46,299 nt of DNA from DTU078 sp002397345 (GTDB lineage: Bacteria; Bacillota; Clostridia; Oscillospirales; CAG-272). The notes beneath the pieces are model-generated. The model was not told where the DNA came from, made no database searches, and worked only from the letters and a program-made list of their open reading frames with translations. Both the position numbers and the translations under genes were made by a program. This document shows, in pieces, positions 8,055 to 16,183 of this stretch. Positions within the stretch are counted from its first letter, which is position 1. Each line of letters starts with the position of its first letter. The DNA is taken from assembly GCA_937875545.1 (NCBI GenBank), contig CALLYE010000093.1, positions 1 to 46,299 of the forward strand. Direction: 5' to 3'.

Positions 8055-9560
8055 TCAGTCTTTTATAAAACTAAAACTTCCCATCAGTTTTTCAAGTGCT
8101 TTATTGCTTAAACGTTCAATCTTTGCGTAATTTGACGCTACTTTTCCAGATAAATTTTTCATTTGTCCGATTATGAAACTCGATATACCGCCCACATTGG
8201 ATATGTAACCCAAATCCACTTTACGTCCCGCCAATATAATATCAAGCATCTCGCCGGATTCATCGTCGCGCATCGCCTTAGATTTAAGCGCGATATCATA
8301 ATATGTTGGTTTAAGATATATAGCGGATTCATAGGAAAGCGCTTCAAACACGATTTCGGAACGTTCGGTATCCGGAGTACACCGGGGTATGGTTAACGCA
8401 TCCGAAGCCCACGCGTTTATATATGAGGTATATGTCTGCTGAGCTTCATTATATTTGGGGAAAGGCAGCACACCGAAATCCGTATCCATAGCGCGCAATC
8501 TTGTCACGCATTGCAGTACCTCGCCATAAAACAAAACCTGCCCGGCTTCAAACATCGCTTGGGTACCTTTCCAGCCTATGCTCGGAAAATCATCATTATT
8601 AAAGGTAATTGTCTCATTATTCATGATCTTGTCAGCTTTTTCGATTATATCAACGATTTGTTCGTTGATGCCGGTCAAAACCAAACTGTCGTTGCTATCT
8701 TTTGTAATTATAGAGCCTCCCATACCATAGAATAATCCGCTGTATGAGTTACCCGAAGTCGCGAATCCATAATTATCAAGTTGGTTATATATAGAGTCGC
8801 CGTTCGAGTCGCCGCTGTTATCTTTTATTAAGGAATAGAATTTATCCGCCGTCCAGCTTCCGTCCCGTACAAGCTGGTACAGATCTTCCAAGTGGTAATT
8901 TTCCGCGGCAACCTTATTGAACATCAATATCCAAGTTCCGTCGCTGGAGATCACGGTCATGTCTCCTACCGCAAGGAAATTACGGTTGTAAACAGATGTA
9001 TCTTCGAAAATACTCTGTGTGTAATATGGCGCGTCCATATTTATATACGTACTGTCATTTAAAGCGTAAAGATAATTGTTTTGCGCTGAGGTAAACGATG
9101 TAGCCAGTGTCAGCATGGCAAGATCGCATGAATTATCGCCTGCATTTATTGATTTGCCGAGGGTGTTGACAAAGTTTCCATCCGCCACGGTGTATGGTTT
9201 TATTATTATGTTCATCCATTCCTCAACAGTGGCATTCCTATTGAAAAGCGCGTCGTTTAACGGCTCGCTGTTCAATTCCTCTGTAAACACGTCGGTGCTT
9301 CCCCACCACCCGCTCGCATCGTCCGCGCGCTCCATAATAACGAAAGTATATCCGTCGTAATTGCGTTCAGGAAGTTTTGGACATACGAGTTTGGTATTGT
9401 CTCCGTCATCTGTTATAGTTTCTGTTGTATCGCCAAGTGTGTTTTCGATCTGCGTCTGCGCCTTTTTTTCGCCGCATGATACTGTCGAAAGAGTGAATAA
9501 AAGGGAGAATAACAGTAATATACAGCGCCTGAACCGAACTGCTTTCGTATTAAACATCAT
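8055..9560 (-). CDS. ABC-type solute-binding lipoprotein, sugar-uptake type (paralogue 1)
   Basis: This 501-residue lipoprotein has an N-terminal signal with lipobox STVSC (Cys29). The body is that of a large extracellular solute-binding protein of the carbohydrate-uptake type: FNRNATVEEWMNI, WILMFNKVAAEN, DLYQLVRDGSWTADKFY and an acidic DSNGDSIYNQLD loop like a calcium-binding site. Two paralogues occur at 11955 and 38466. No permease or ATPase gene is near any of them, so transport must use components encoded elsewhere, or the protein acts as a receptor. The start is ambiguous between two consecutive ATGs just after a GAGGTGA site. A possible promoter is given at 9610-9637. Confidence 0.88.
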   Translation of the reverse strand: MMFNTKAVRFRRCILLLFSLLFTLSTVSCGEKKAQTQIENTLGDTTETITDDGDNTKLVCPKLPERNYDGYTFVIMERADDASGWWGSTDVFTEELNSEPLNDALFNRNATVEEWMNIIIKPYTVADGNFVNTLGKSINAGDNSCDLAMLTLATSFTSAQNNYLYALNDSTYINMDAPYYTQSIFEDTSVYNRNFLAVGDMTVISSDGTWILMFNKVAAENYHLEDLYQLVRDGSWTADKFYSLIKDNSGDSNGDSIYNQLDNYGFATSGNSYSGLFYGMGGSIITKDSNDSLVLTGINEQIVDIIEKADKIMNNETITFNNDDFPSIGWKGTQAMFEAGQVLFYGEVLQCVTRLRAMDTDFGVLPFPKYNEAQQTYTSYINAWASDALTIPRCTPDTERSEIVFEALSYESAIYLKPTYYDIALKSKAMRDDESGEMLDIILAGRKVDLGYISNVGGISSFIIGQMKNLSGKVASNYAKIERLSNKALEKLMGSFSFIKD

Positions 9561-9927
9561 TCACCTCATACATTCTGAAATATGATACACAAGTACAAAA
9601 AACCCGTTCATAATATTGTACAATCTACGCCTATCAATTATTTACTTTTTAGTCATTATATCATTGATTTTTTATTGATACAATTTTGTTTTCATCTTAA
9701 TATTATATGGTTTCGGTGCTATTTTTGTATATTTGCGATATATATAAGGCGGTTATCTCAATATTTTCATTAATTACGGCAGATGTCTGAATGGTGAGCT
9801 GCCACTTCATGGTTCATTATATTGTTTCGTCCACACTAAAATATAATAAAGTTATCAAATCAATATAGACATCTCGGGCTTTCAATGATATAAGATTATT
9901 ATAAACCTACATAGGAGAGGCGTTGAT
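9561..9927. other. Divergent intergenic region, AT-rich
   Basis: These 367 bases separate divergent genes. They are AT-rich and contain no credible ORF, RNA or strong hairpin. The left part holds the candidate promoter for the minus-strand lipoprotein. The right part should hold the promoter of the AraC-UroD gene but shows only weak -10-like boxes near 9890-9902. GGAGAGG at 9913-9919 serves the gene at 9928. Confidence 0.5.
9610..9637 (-). promoter_or_regulatory. Candidate sigma-A promoter of binding lipoprotein 1
   Basis: Read on the minus strand, TTGATA (9632-9637) and TATTAT (9610-9615) are 16 bases apart. This is about 50 bases upstream of the start codon. Confidence 0.45.
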
Positions 9928-11859
9928 ATGCAAAGACACGAATGTATTCCAAAATTATTGGAAATCCCGGAGTTGAAATCCATACCTGTGTTTTTGAATA
10001 AAGCATTTTGTTGGGGGTTTGAAGATCAAAATTTTCATTATCATGAATTTATCGAAATCTGCTATGTGGCTTCGGGGGGCGGGTATCATCAGATACGCGA
10101 TAAAGTTCTTGAATGCAAAAAAGGTGATATATACATTATAAATCGCGGTGTTGCGCATGCGTTCTTTATGTCTGACGATTTTAATTATAAAGAACTTCTG
10201 GTTAAAAACCTTATATTTTTGCCGCAGTTTATTTTTTCTTCAGAATGTCCGGATTTTCAGCTAATCGACATATACAAACACCTCTCCGTCGAAATACTTA
10301 ATGACGACACTTCAGTAATGAAACTTAGTCTCAACGCCGGGCAATTTGATGATTTGGATCGTCTGTATTCGGATATAAACGACGAATACAGAAATATGCA
10401 GATCGGTTCATTAAATATAATAAACGCCGAGATAATAGTTTTTCTCACCAAAATGGTACGCTATATTCAACAGGATTCAAACAATGTTATTCCTTATAAA
10501 TTTACAAACTGCAGTCTTTCTCTTGTTGAAAACACCTGTAAATTTATCGACACAAATTTTAACGATCCGAATTTAACAATCGCCGCCGCGGCGAAACATG
10601 TATTCACCGGGAAAAGTTATCTCAGCCGGATATTTAAGAAATATACGGGAAAATACTTTTCTGATTATCTTCATGAATACCGAATGAACGAAGCGTGCAA
10701 GCTGATCCGCACGGGAAAAATGACAAACGAGCAGATCTGCTACGCCTGCGGTTTTCGTGACCTTCCGACATTTTATAAAAACTTCCGCAAATATACCGGA
10801 ATCACACCGAAAGAATATTACAAGCGGAATATTCAGAATAATTATAAAAAAGAGGTTTCTATTATGCCAACGACACACGATGAAATGACTTCTGCCGAGC
10901 GTGTCAAAAATGCTATTCTCGGTCTGCCCGTCGACCGGACGCCAATATATGGCTGGGTCAGCGCCAATTTGAGCGGTCCTATCGCTTCATCCTATGGGTA
11001 TGTATCAGCATTTGAAGATAAATACCGTTTTGACGCGGCACATATTTTTGGCGGTCCCGGGCCATTCAACAACACTGTCATAAATAACATACGCGCTTCA
11101 TGTGATGAAATGACGCCCGATATGCTGCTGGACGCTGACATTTTCACAGATCCAGATCGCATATCGGATTATCAAAATATTCGCGGCAATATAGACTTTC
11201 ATAAAGAGCGCGGACGTTTTTGTTATGTCCAGACACCTGGCTTTTTTGAAAATTTCAACGGTATATTTAAAATAGAAGATCAGTTATTATATCTTGCGGA
11301 ATATCCCGACGAACTGGGTGAATTATACAGACGCCAAGCCGAATGGACGAAAAAATTCGCGGATCATTGTCTGGAATGCGGAGCCGATATGATCCACATT
11401 TCCGATGACTGGGGCGCGCAAAACAACCTCATGTTTTCACCCTCGACATGGAAAAAGCTGATAAAACCAAATCTTATAACGGTCGTCGACCACGTGCATT
11501 CCAGAGGCGCGCTTGCCAGTCTGCATTCGGACGGCTGTATCGCGCCGGTAGTAGACGAACTGGCGGATATAGGTATAAACTGCATACATCCATGGCAGGA
11601 AAGCGCAAATATGCCGTATTCGCTGTGGCTGGATAATTACAGCGACCGCTTCGCTATTATGGGCGGAATTTGCGTACAGACGACTTTGGGATTCGGCAAT
11701 TACAGGCATCTGGAAAACGAGATACGCCGCGTATTCTCTCTGTTGCGGGGAAAACGCTGGATATGCTGCACCACGCATTTCGTGCAAAACCATTGTTCGC
11801 TTGTTGAACTTGAGTTCGCGTTTGATCTCATTTACAAACTTGCGCGTGAAAATTATTAA
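9928..11859 (+). CDS. AraC-family regulator fused in frame to a uroporphyrinogen-decarboxylase-like domain
   Basis: One open frame of 643 residues holds two proteins that normally are separate. Residues 1 to about 305 form an AraC regulator: an N-terminal cupin sensor (HYHEFIEICYV, KKGDIYIINRGVAHAF) and a C-terminal double helix-turn-helix (about 205-300; AAKHVFTGKSYLSRIFKKYTG, ending in GITPKEYY). Residues from about 313 form a URO-D superfamily protein (TSAERVKNAILGLPVDRTPIY, DMIHISDDWGAQ, LHSDGCIAPVVDELADIGINCIHPW) of the usual length, 331 residues. Met313 is preceded by AGAGG eight bases upstream, so the second half may also be translated alone. URO-D relatives in clostridia are often methyltransferase-like rather than haem enzymes. 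The neighbouring binding proteins suggest a regulatory link to carbohydrate uptake. Confidence 0.85.
   Translation: MQRHECIPKLLEIPELKSIPVFLNKAFCWGFEDQNFHYHEFIEICYVASGGGYHQIRDKVLECKKGDIYIINRGVAHAFFMSDDFNYKELLVKNLIFLPQFIFSSECPDFQLIDIYKHLSVEILNDDTSVMKLSLNAGQFDDLDRLYSDINDEYRNMQIGSLNIINAEIIVFLTKMVRYIQQDSNNVIPYKFTNCSLSLVENTCKFIDTNFNDPNLTIAAAAKHVFTGKSYLSRIFKKYTGKYFSDYLHEYRMNEACKLIRTGKMTNEQICYACGFRDLPTFYKNFRKYTGITPKEYYKRNIQNNYKKEVSIMPTTHDEMTSAERVKNAILGLPVDRTPIYGWVSANLSGPIASSYGYVSAFEDKYRFDAAHIFGGPGPFNNTVINNIRASCDEMTPDMLLDADIFTDPDRISDYQNIRGNIDFHKERGRFCYVQTPGFFENFNGIFKIEDQLLYLAEYPDELGELYRRQAEWTKKFADHCLECGADMIHISDDWGAQNNLMFSPSTWKKLIKPNLITVVDHVHSRGALASLHSDGCIAPVVDELADIGINCIHPWQESANMPYSLWLDNYSDRFAIMGGICVQTTLGFGNYRHLENEIRRVFSLLRGKRWICCTTHFVQNHCSLVELEFAFDLIYKLARENY
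10851..10866 (+). promoter_or_regulatory. Internal ribosome-binding site and start codon at the AraC/UroD junction
   Basis: AGAGG at 10851-10855 is followed eight bases later by an in-frame ATG at 10864. This falls exactly where an AraC protein would be expected to end and a URO-D protein to begin. It could give a separate 331-residue product from the same frame. Confidence 0.6.
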
Positions 11860-11870
11860 AAAATAGAAAA

Positions 11871-11900
11871 GCGGGTAAAATTGTTCCTGCTTTTACCCGC
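11871..11900 (-). terminator. Intrinsic terminator between convergent genes
   Basis: GCGGGTAAAA (11871-11880) and TTTTACCCGC (11891-11900) pair perfectly around a 10-base loop. On the minus strand the stem is followed by TTTTCTATTTTTT, so it terminates the lipoprotein gene at 11955-13451. It may act less well in the forward direction. Confidence 0.75.
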
Positions 11901-11954
11901 CATTATGTATCTCTGTAATACCCTTATCAGCAGCCGAAATAATCTTTCCGCTTT

Positions 11955-13451
11955 TTATGGGTTCTCACCATAAGCCTTTAAAGTTTTCTCCATAGCTTTT
12001 ACCGCCGCTTTCTCAATTTTACCGTAAGCGGAGACAAAGTCGGAGGAGCCTTTTTCGGTGAGGTTGCCGGGCAGGGAAAAAACTCCGCCCCAATCAAAGA
12101 TATTGCCAAGGTCATATATCCTCGACGCGAATATAAGGTCGAGCATATCCGACGACTGCTCGTCACGCGAATATTTAGTTTTGAGCGCGATGTCGTAATA
12201 AGCCGGGGTGAGCGTGTAATACGATTCGGCTGAAAGCGCCTCGATGATAATTCCCGTGCGGTCGAGATCGATGACGGTTTTGGGTATCATTATGCTTGAT
12301 GCGCAGCCGCAGCTAACCGGGCAGTGGTAGTTTTTCTGAGCCTCATCATATTTTGGCACGGGTAAAATGCCGAAGTCCGTGTCCATGCTGCGGAACAGGG
12401 TCACGCGATTCATGCCCGCGAAGTTGAACAGCACTCTGCCGTCCGAGAATATTTTATCCATGCAGCCTGACCATACGTCAGAGAATTTGCCTGTATAGTT
12501 GGAAACATAAAAGCATATGTCGCCTTTGCGTGAGTTAATTTTGATAGCTTTATCAAAAGCGGCGATAAATTCCGGTGTGTTTATCGATATGTAGGGCATG
12601 TCGTCGCTGTCCTTGGAGATTACACGGCAACCCGCACCCGCGCACAGGGCAAAGGTATTGAAACCCTCGCCCTCGATGCCCCACTGGTCGTTTTCGTTCA
12701 ATTTGCCGTCGCCGTTGAGATCGCTGGAAGCAAACCGCACGCACTCGTAAAGCTTGTCAATCGTCCACACGCCGTTATTGACAGCCTGATACAGATCGCC
12801 GAGCTGCAATTCATTCGCAAGCTGTTTATTGAACAATAACACCCATGTGGCGTCGTTGTCCATGACCATAAGATCGCCGGTCGTGGCGAAAAGTTTATGA
12901 TCAATGGAAAGCGAACTGTTGGCGTTCTGGTCGTACCACGGTTTTTCAAGGTCCATATATGTTATTGTTTTCAAGTCCATAACATATCCTTTTGTCGAGT
13001 AGTTTCCCAGCGTACCCAACCCGATCGCAAACATGTCAAAATCATCGGAATTTGAGACGACGCTCTTCTGCCCGGCGCCTGTATAGTCGGAAAATTGCCC
13101 GATCTCTTTTATCGAGAAGTTGTACTGTTCTCCGATTTTGCTGTTGCGGTTGAAAACGGCGTCGTTTATGGGGTCGGCGTTCAGCTCTTCCGCGTATATG
13201 TCTTTGGTTTTCCAATGCACGTCCCAATTACCTTTGGTAAGCACGCGGAACTCATACCCTTCAAAGTCTTTTTTAGGTAAATTGGGCAGCAGCTTTTCTG
13301 TTTCGGTTGTTTGCGTTTCAACAGTTTCATCAATAGCGGGTTCTTTGGAGGTGGCTTTATTTTCCGCGCAGGATGCGAGGGCGGATGCCGTGATAAGTAA
13401 AACAAGCAGCATTGAAGCGATTTTGGATAAATGTTTCATGGTTTTCCTCAC
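11955..13451 (-). CDS. ABC-type solute-binding lipoprotein, sugar-uptake type (paralogue 2)
   Basis: This 498-residue paralogue of the proteins at 8055 and 38466 has a lipoprotein signal ending in ALASC (Cys28) and a short acidic linker. It shares the family blocks NDAVFNRNSKIGEQYN, WVLLFNKQLANELQLGDLY and VNNGVWTIDKLYE. SSDLNGDGKLNENDQWG is a clear EF-hand-like calcium loop. The region FGILPVPKYDEAQKNYH is also shared by all three. Length fits large YesO-type binding proteins. No permease genes are adjacent. GAGGAAAAC precedes the ATG. The sugar bound cannot be deduced. It is transcribed divergently from the transketolase operon, which could link its ligand to that pathway. Confidence 0.88.
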   Translation of the reverse strand: MRKTMKHLSKIASMLLVLLITASALASCAENKATSKEPAIDETVETQTTETEKLLPNLPKKDFEGYEFRVLTKGNWDVHWKTKDIYAEELNADPINDAVFNRNSKIGEQYNFSIKEIGQFSDYTGAGQKSVVSNSDDFDMFAIGLGTLGNYSTKGYVMDLKTITYMDLEKPWYDQNANSSLSIDHKLFATTGDLMVMDNDATWVLLFNKQLANELQLGDLYQAVNNGVWTIDKLYECVRFASSDLNGDGKLNENDQWGIEGEGFNTFALCAGAGCRVISKDSDDMPYISINTPEFIAAFDKAIKINSRKGDICFYVSNYTGKFSDVWSGCMDKIFSDGRVLFNFAGMNRVTLFRSMDTDFGILPVPKYDEAQKNYHCPVSCGCASSIMIPKTVIDLDRTGIIIEALSAESYYTLTPAYYDIALKTKYSRDEQSSDMLDLIFASRIYDLGNIFDWGGVFSLPGNLTEKGSSDFVSAYGKIEKAAVKAMEKTLKAYGENP

Positions 13452-13909
13452 TTAATTATAATATTTTTTAATAATGCCGTGATTTATGCCGCTATTGATA
13501 ACAAGAGGAATATTAATTAATACAGCTTTAAAATAATCACCTTCCCTTTAAATCAATGGATATATCAAGAAATAATCCGGGGCTTTTTTATTACGTTTTG
13601 CTTATAAAACCACTCCTTATCTTAGTTATCTTGTTAAAGTAATACAAATATTTAAGTTGATAATTATTATATTACGTTTCATATGTTATTGCAATAACAA
13701 ACAAAATGTTTTTACAATATTTACGATTTATCCACATTATGCCGCTATATTAAGCTCTCGCGGCTTTATGCAACCATATATGAACACAATTATAATAATC
13801 TGACACAAATGTATATTATCTATATTAAATGTGTTGACTAATTGTGTAAAGCTGTATATAATCGCTTTAATAAAAACCCAAAAACGCAGGGAAATAAAGG
13901 AGGTTCATA
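13452..13909. other. Divergent intergenic region upstream of the transketolase operon
   Basis: These 458 AT-rich bases separate the lipoprotein gene (minus) from the transketolase operon (plus). The right end holds a near-consensus promoter (13834-13862) and a strong ribosome site (13896-13903). No ORF with coding character, no riboswitch-like fold and no convincing promoter for the minus gene were recognised in the rest. Confidence 0.55.
13834..13862 (+). promoter_or_regulatory. Sigma-A promoter of the transketolase/isomerase operon
   Basis: TTGACT (13834-13839) and TATAAT (13857-13862) are separated by exactly 17 bases. The start codon lies 48 bases downstream of the -10 box, after AAAGGAGG at 13896-13903. 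Confidence 0.85.
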
Positions 13910-14725
13910 ATGACACGAGAAAAAGTGGACTCACTAAAAAAGCTTGCCGCACAGGCGCGCAGGCACATCGTGGAGATGATAGGCAAGGCGAGGGTCGGTC
14001 ATGTCGGCGGCGCGCTGTCAATCGTCGAAGTGCTTACGGTGCTTTACTTTGACAAGCTTAACATTCGCGCCTCGGAGCCGCGCTGGCCAGACCGTGACAG
14101 GCTTGTGCTGTCCAAAGGCCATGCCGGTCCGGCGCTTTATGCGATGCTTGCGATGAAGGGTTATTTCCCGATAAGCGAGCTGGACACATTGAACGCACCG
14201 GAAACCCGACTGCCCAGCCATTGCGATATGCTGCGCACTGTCGGCGTGGATATGACAGCGGGTTCTCTGGGGCAGGGGCTCTCCGCGGCTGTAGGTATGG
14301 CTTTGGCAGGCCGTATCGACAGTAAAACTTACCGTGTCTACTGCATCATCGGCGACGGCGAGAGCGACGAGGGTCAGATTTGGGAAGCCGCAATGTATGC
14401 GGGTCACTCCAAGCTGGGGAACCTCACCGTGTTTTGTGATTACAACAAGCTGCAACTCGACGGCACGACCGACGAGATTAACACTATGGAACCGATCTGC
14501 GACCGCTGGGCAAGCTTTGGCTTCGATGTGATACGCGTAACCGACGGCCATGATATGGAAGCGATCGCAACGGCAATAGAACAAGCGCAGCGCCAGACAA
14601 AAAAGCCCACAATGATTATACTTGACACCATTAAAGCCAAGGGATACAAGGGTTATGAGGGACGCGTCGAATCACACAACTTTCCGGTTTCATTTGACCG
14701 GGTCGAAGATGTTTTGATGGGTTAG
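13910..14725 (+). CDS. Transketolase, N-terminal (thiamine diphosphate-binding) subunit
   Basis: This 271-residue protein is the N-terminal half of a split transketolase. It contains GKARVGHVGGALSIVEVL, the LSKGHAGPALYAML block with the substrate-contacting histidine, GSLGQGLSAAVGMA and the thiamine-diphosphate motif GDGE (148-151) closed by Asn179 in DYNKLQLDG. It needs the C-terminal subunit encoded next, 11 bases downstream. Transketolases move a two-carbon ketol unit between sugar phosphates; split forms in Bacillota often belong to catabolic operons for unusual sugars. It is the first gene of a four-gene operon with isomerases and has the operon's only strong promoter. The start is fixed by AAAGGAGG six bases upstream. 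Confidence 0.93.
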   Translation: MTREKVDSLKKLAAQARRHIVEMIGKARVGHVGGALSIVEVLTVLYFDKLNIRASEPRWPDRDRLVLSKGHAGPALYAMLAMKGYFPISELDTLNAPETRLPSHCDMLRTVGVDMTAGSLGQGLSAAVGMALAGRIDSKTYRVYCIIGDGESDEGQIWEAAMYAGHSKLGNLTVFCDYNKLQLDGTTDEINTMEPICDRWASFGFDVIRVTDGHDMEAIATAIEQAQRQTKKPTMIILDTIKAKGYKGYEGRVESHNFPVSFDRVEDVLMG

Positions 14726-14736
14726 GGGGAAAACAG

Positions 14737-15687
14737 ATGAATTTTGCTTCAGATGAAAAAGAGATCCGCGAGGTATACTGCGATACGCTGATGGAGCTGG
14801 CTGCGCGCGACGAGCGTATAGTCGTGGTTGAAGCAGACCTGATGAAAGCCAACGGCACGTTACGCTTCAAATCTAATTTCCCCGACAGAACATTCGACGT
14901 GGGTATCGCGGAAGCCAACATGGCTGGTATTGCCGCGGGGCTTGCCGCTTGCGGCAAAGTGCCGTTCATCACATCGTTTACGCCATTTGCGACACGGCGC
15001 ATTTATGACCAGCTCGCGATCAGCCATGCTTACGCAAATCTGCACACGATTATCGTGGGCACCGATCCGGGTATCGCCGCCGAATTGAACGGGGGCACAC
15101 ATATGTCCATGGAGGACATCGCTATCATGCGCGCGATGCCCAATATGAAGGTCGTGGAAATTGTAGATTCGGCGCAGCTTAAAAAAGCGCTGCCTGTGCT
15201 GGTTGACGCCGAAGGTCCGGTTTATCTCAGGATGCTCCGCAAAAAATTTTATAAAATTTATGACAGCGATTGTGATTTCAGGTTAGGCGGATCTTCCATA
15301 CTTCGCGACGGTGCGGATGTTGCGGTTTTCGCTTCCGGTATATTGGTGCCCGAGGCGCTGACCGCCGCGGAGGTTCTTGCCGCTCAGGGCATAGACTGCG
15401 CAGTTATCAACACATACGGCATCAAACCCATGGACGAAGAAACGGTATTATGTTATGCTGATAAATGCCGTGCCGTTGTAACTGCCGAGAACGGATCGGT
15501 CGTTGGAGGATTAGGCGGCGCTATCGCGGAGCTTCTTGTAAAGAAGTTACCCGTGCCGGTGGAGATGCTGGGCATCTGTGACCGGTTCGGCATCGTAGGC
15601 AGTCTCTCCTATCTAAAAGAATATTTTAATTTGAACGCCGAAGGCGTCATTTGTGCGGCAAAACGCGTTCTTTCAAGAAAAAGCTGA
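14737..15687 (+). CDS. Transketolase, C-terminal (pyrimidine-binding) subunit
   Basis: This 316-residue protein is the complementary half of the split transketolase. It contains the pyrimidine-binding domain (VVVEADLMKANGTLRF, DVGIAEANMAGIAAGLA with the catalytic glutamate of the IAEANM motif, FTPFATRRIYDQL) and a C-terminal transketolase domain (about 180-316; VVTAENGSVVGGLGGAIAELL). It starts 11 bases after the N-terminal subunit and is cotranscribed. AGGGGGAAAAC supplies the ribosome site. Together the two subunits form the active enzyme at the subunit interface. The donor and acceptor sugars cannot be read from the motifs. Its length, about 310 residues, is normal for this half. Confidence 0.93.
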   Translation: MNFASDEKEIREVYCDTLMELAARDERIVVVEADLMKANGTLRFKSNFPDRTFDVGIAEANMAGIAAGLAACGKVPFITSFTPFATRRIYDQLAISHAYANLHTIIVGTDPGIAAELNGGTHMSMEDIAIMRAMPNMKVVEIVDSAQLKKALPVLVDAEGPVYLRMLRKKFYKIYDSDCDFRLGGSSILRDGADVAVFASGILVPEALTAAEVLAAQGIDCAVINTYGIKPMDEETVLCYADKCRAVVTAENGSVVGGLGGAIAELLVKKLPVPVEMLGICDRFGIVGSLSYLKEYFNLNAEGVICAAKRVLSRKS

Positions 15688-15701
15688 CAAGGAGTGTTTA
15701 T

Positions 15702-16183
15702 ATGAAACTGATTATCGGTTCGGACAAGTCGGGGTTCCCGCTCAAAGAGGTTGTAAAAGCTCACCTTACCACTAAAGGTTATGATTTAATCGACGTGGGC
15801 ATGCAGTCGCCGGAAGACTTCCAGCCGTTTTTTCAAGTGGCGCGGAAGCGTTGGAAAAACACATGGCTGAGAAAGCGCTGCTTTTCTGCGGTACGGGCGC
15901 GGGCATGGCGATGGCAGCCAATAAATGCAGGGGCGCGTTTGCCGTCGTATGCGAATCGGTATATACCGCCAGAATGGCGCGCGTCATAAATAACGCAAAT
16001 GTCCTGGCGATGGGCGCTTGGGTTATAGCGCCGGAAATGGCTATTATGATGGTTGACACATGGCTTGATACCTCCTTCCATGAGGGAATGCCCGAGGAAA
16101 GGCAGGCGTTTTTATGCAACGCGTATACGCAAGTGCGCGGCATTGAAGAGCGCAACATGAAGGAGGCACGCGGCGATGACTGA
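15702..16183 (+). pseudogene. rpiB: RpiB/LacA/LacB-family sugar isomerase, interrupted by a frameshift
   Basis: The first 45 or so codons read MKLIIGSDKSGFPLKEVVKAH and SPEDFQPFFQV, typical of an RpiB N-terminus. The rest of the domain (KALLFCGTGAGMAMAANK, CESVYTARMARVINNANVLAMGAWVI) lies in another frame. The switch is at about 15837-15842 and fits loss of one G from a GGG run (FFQV-GAEALEKHMAEK). With one base restored the protein would have 160 residues, the normal length. The ATG has AAGGAG upstream; the stop overlaps the next gene by eight bases. RpiB proteins isomerise aldose and ketose phosphates; relatives also act on tetroses. It may be a real mutation or a sequencing error. Confidence 0.85.

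Noticed and set aside
9928..11859. URO-D-like domain as haem biosynthesis enzyme HemE
   Set aside because: No other haem genes are nearby and the HSDG-type site and context fit the methyltransferase-like URO-D relatives better.
13452..13833. Riboswitch or leader RNA upstream of the transketolase operon
   Set aside because: The transcript start predicted from the promoter lies about 40 bases before the gene, leaving no room for a riboswitch, and no terminator stem is present.
15825..15845. Programmed -1 frameshift in the RpiB-like gene
   Set aside because: There is a T6 run, but no proper X-XXY-YYZ heptamer in frame and no obvious stimulatory structure; a lost G explains the data more simply.
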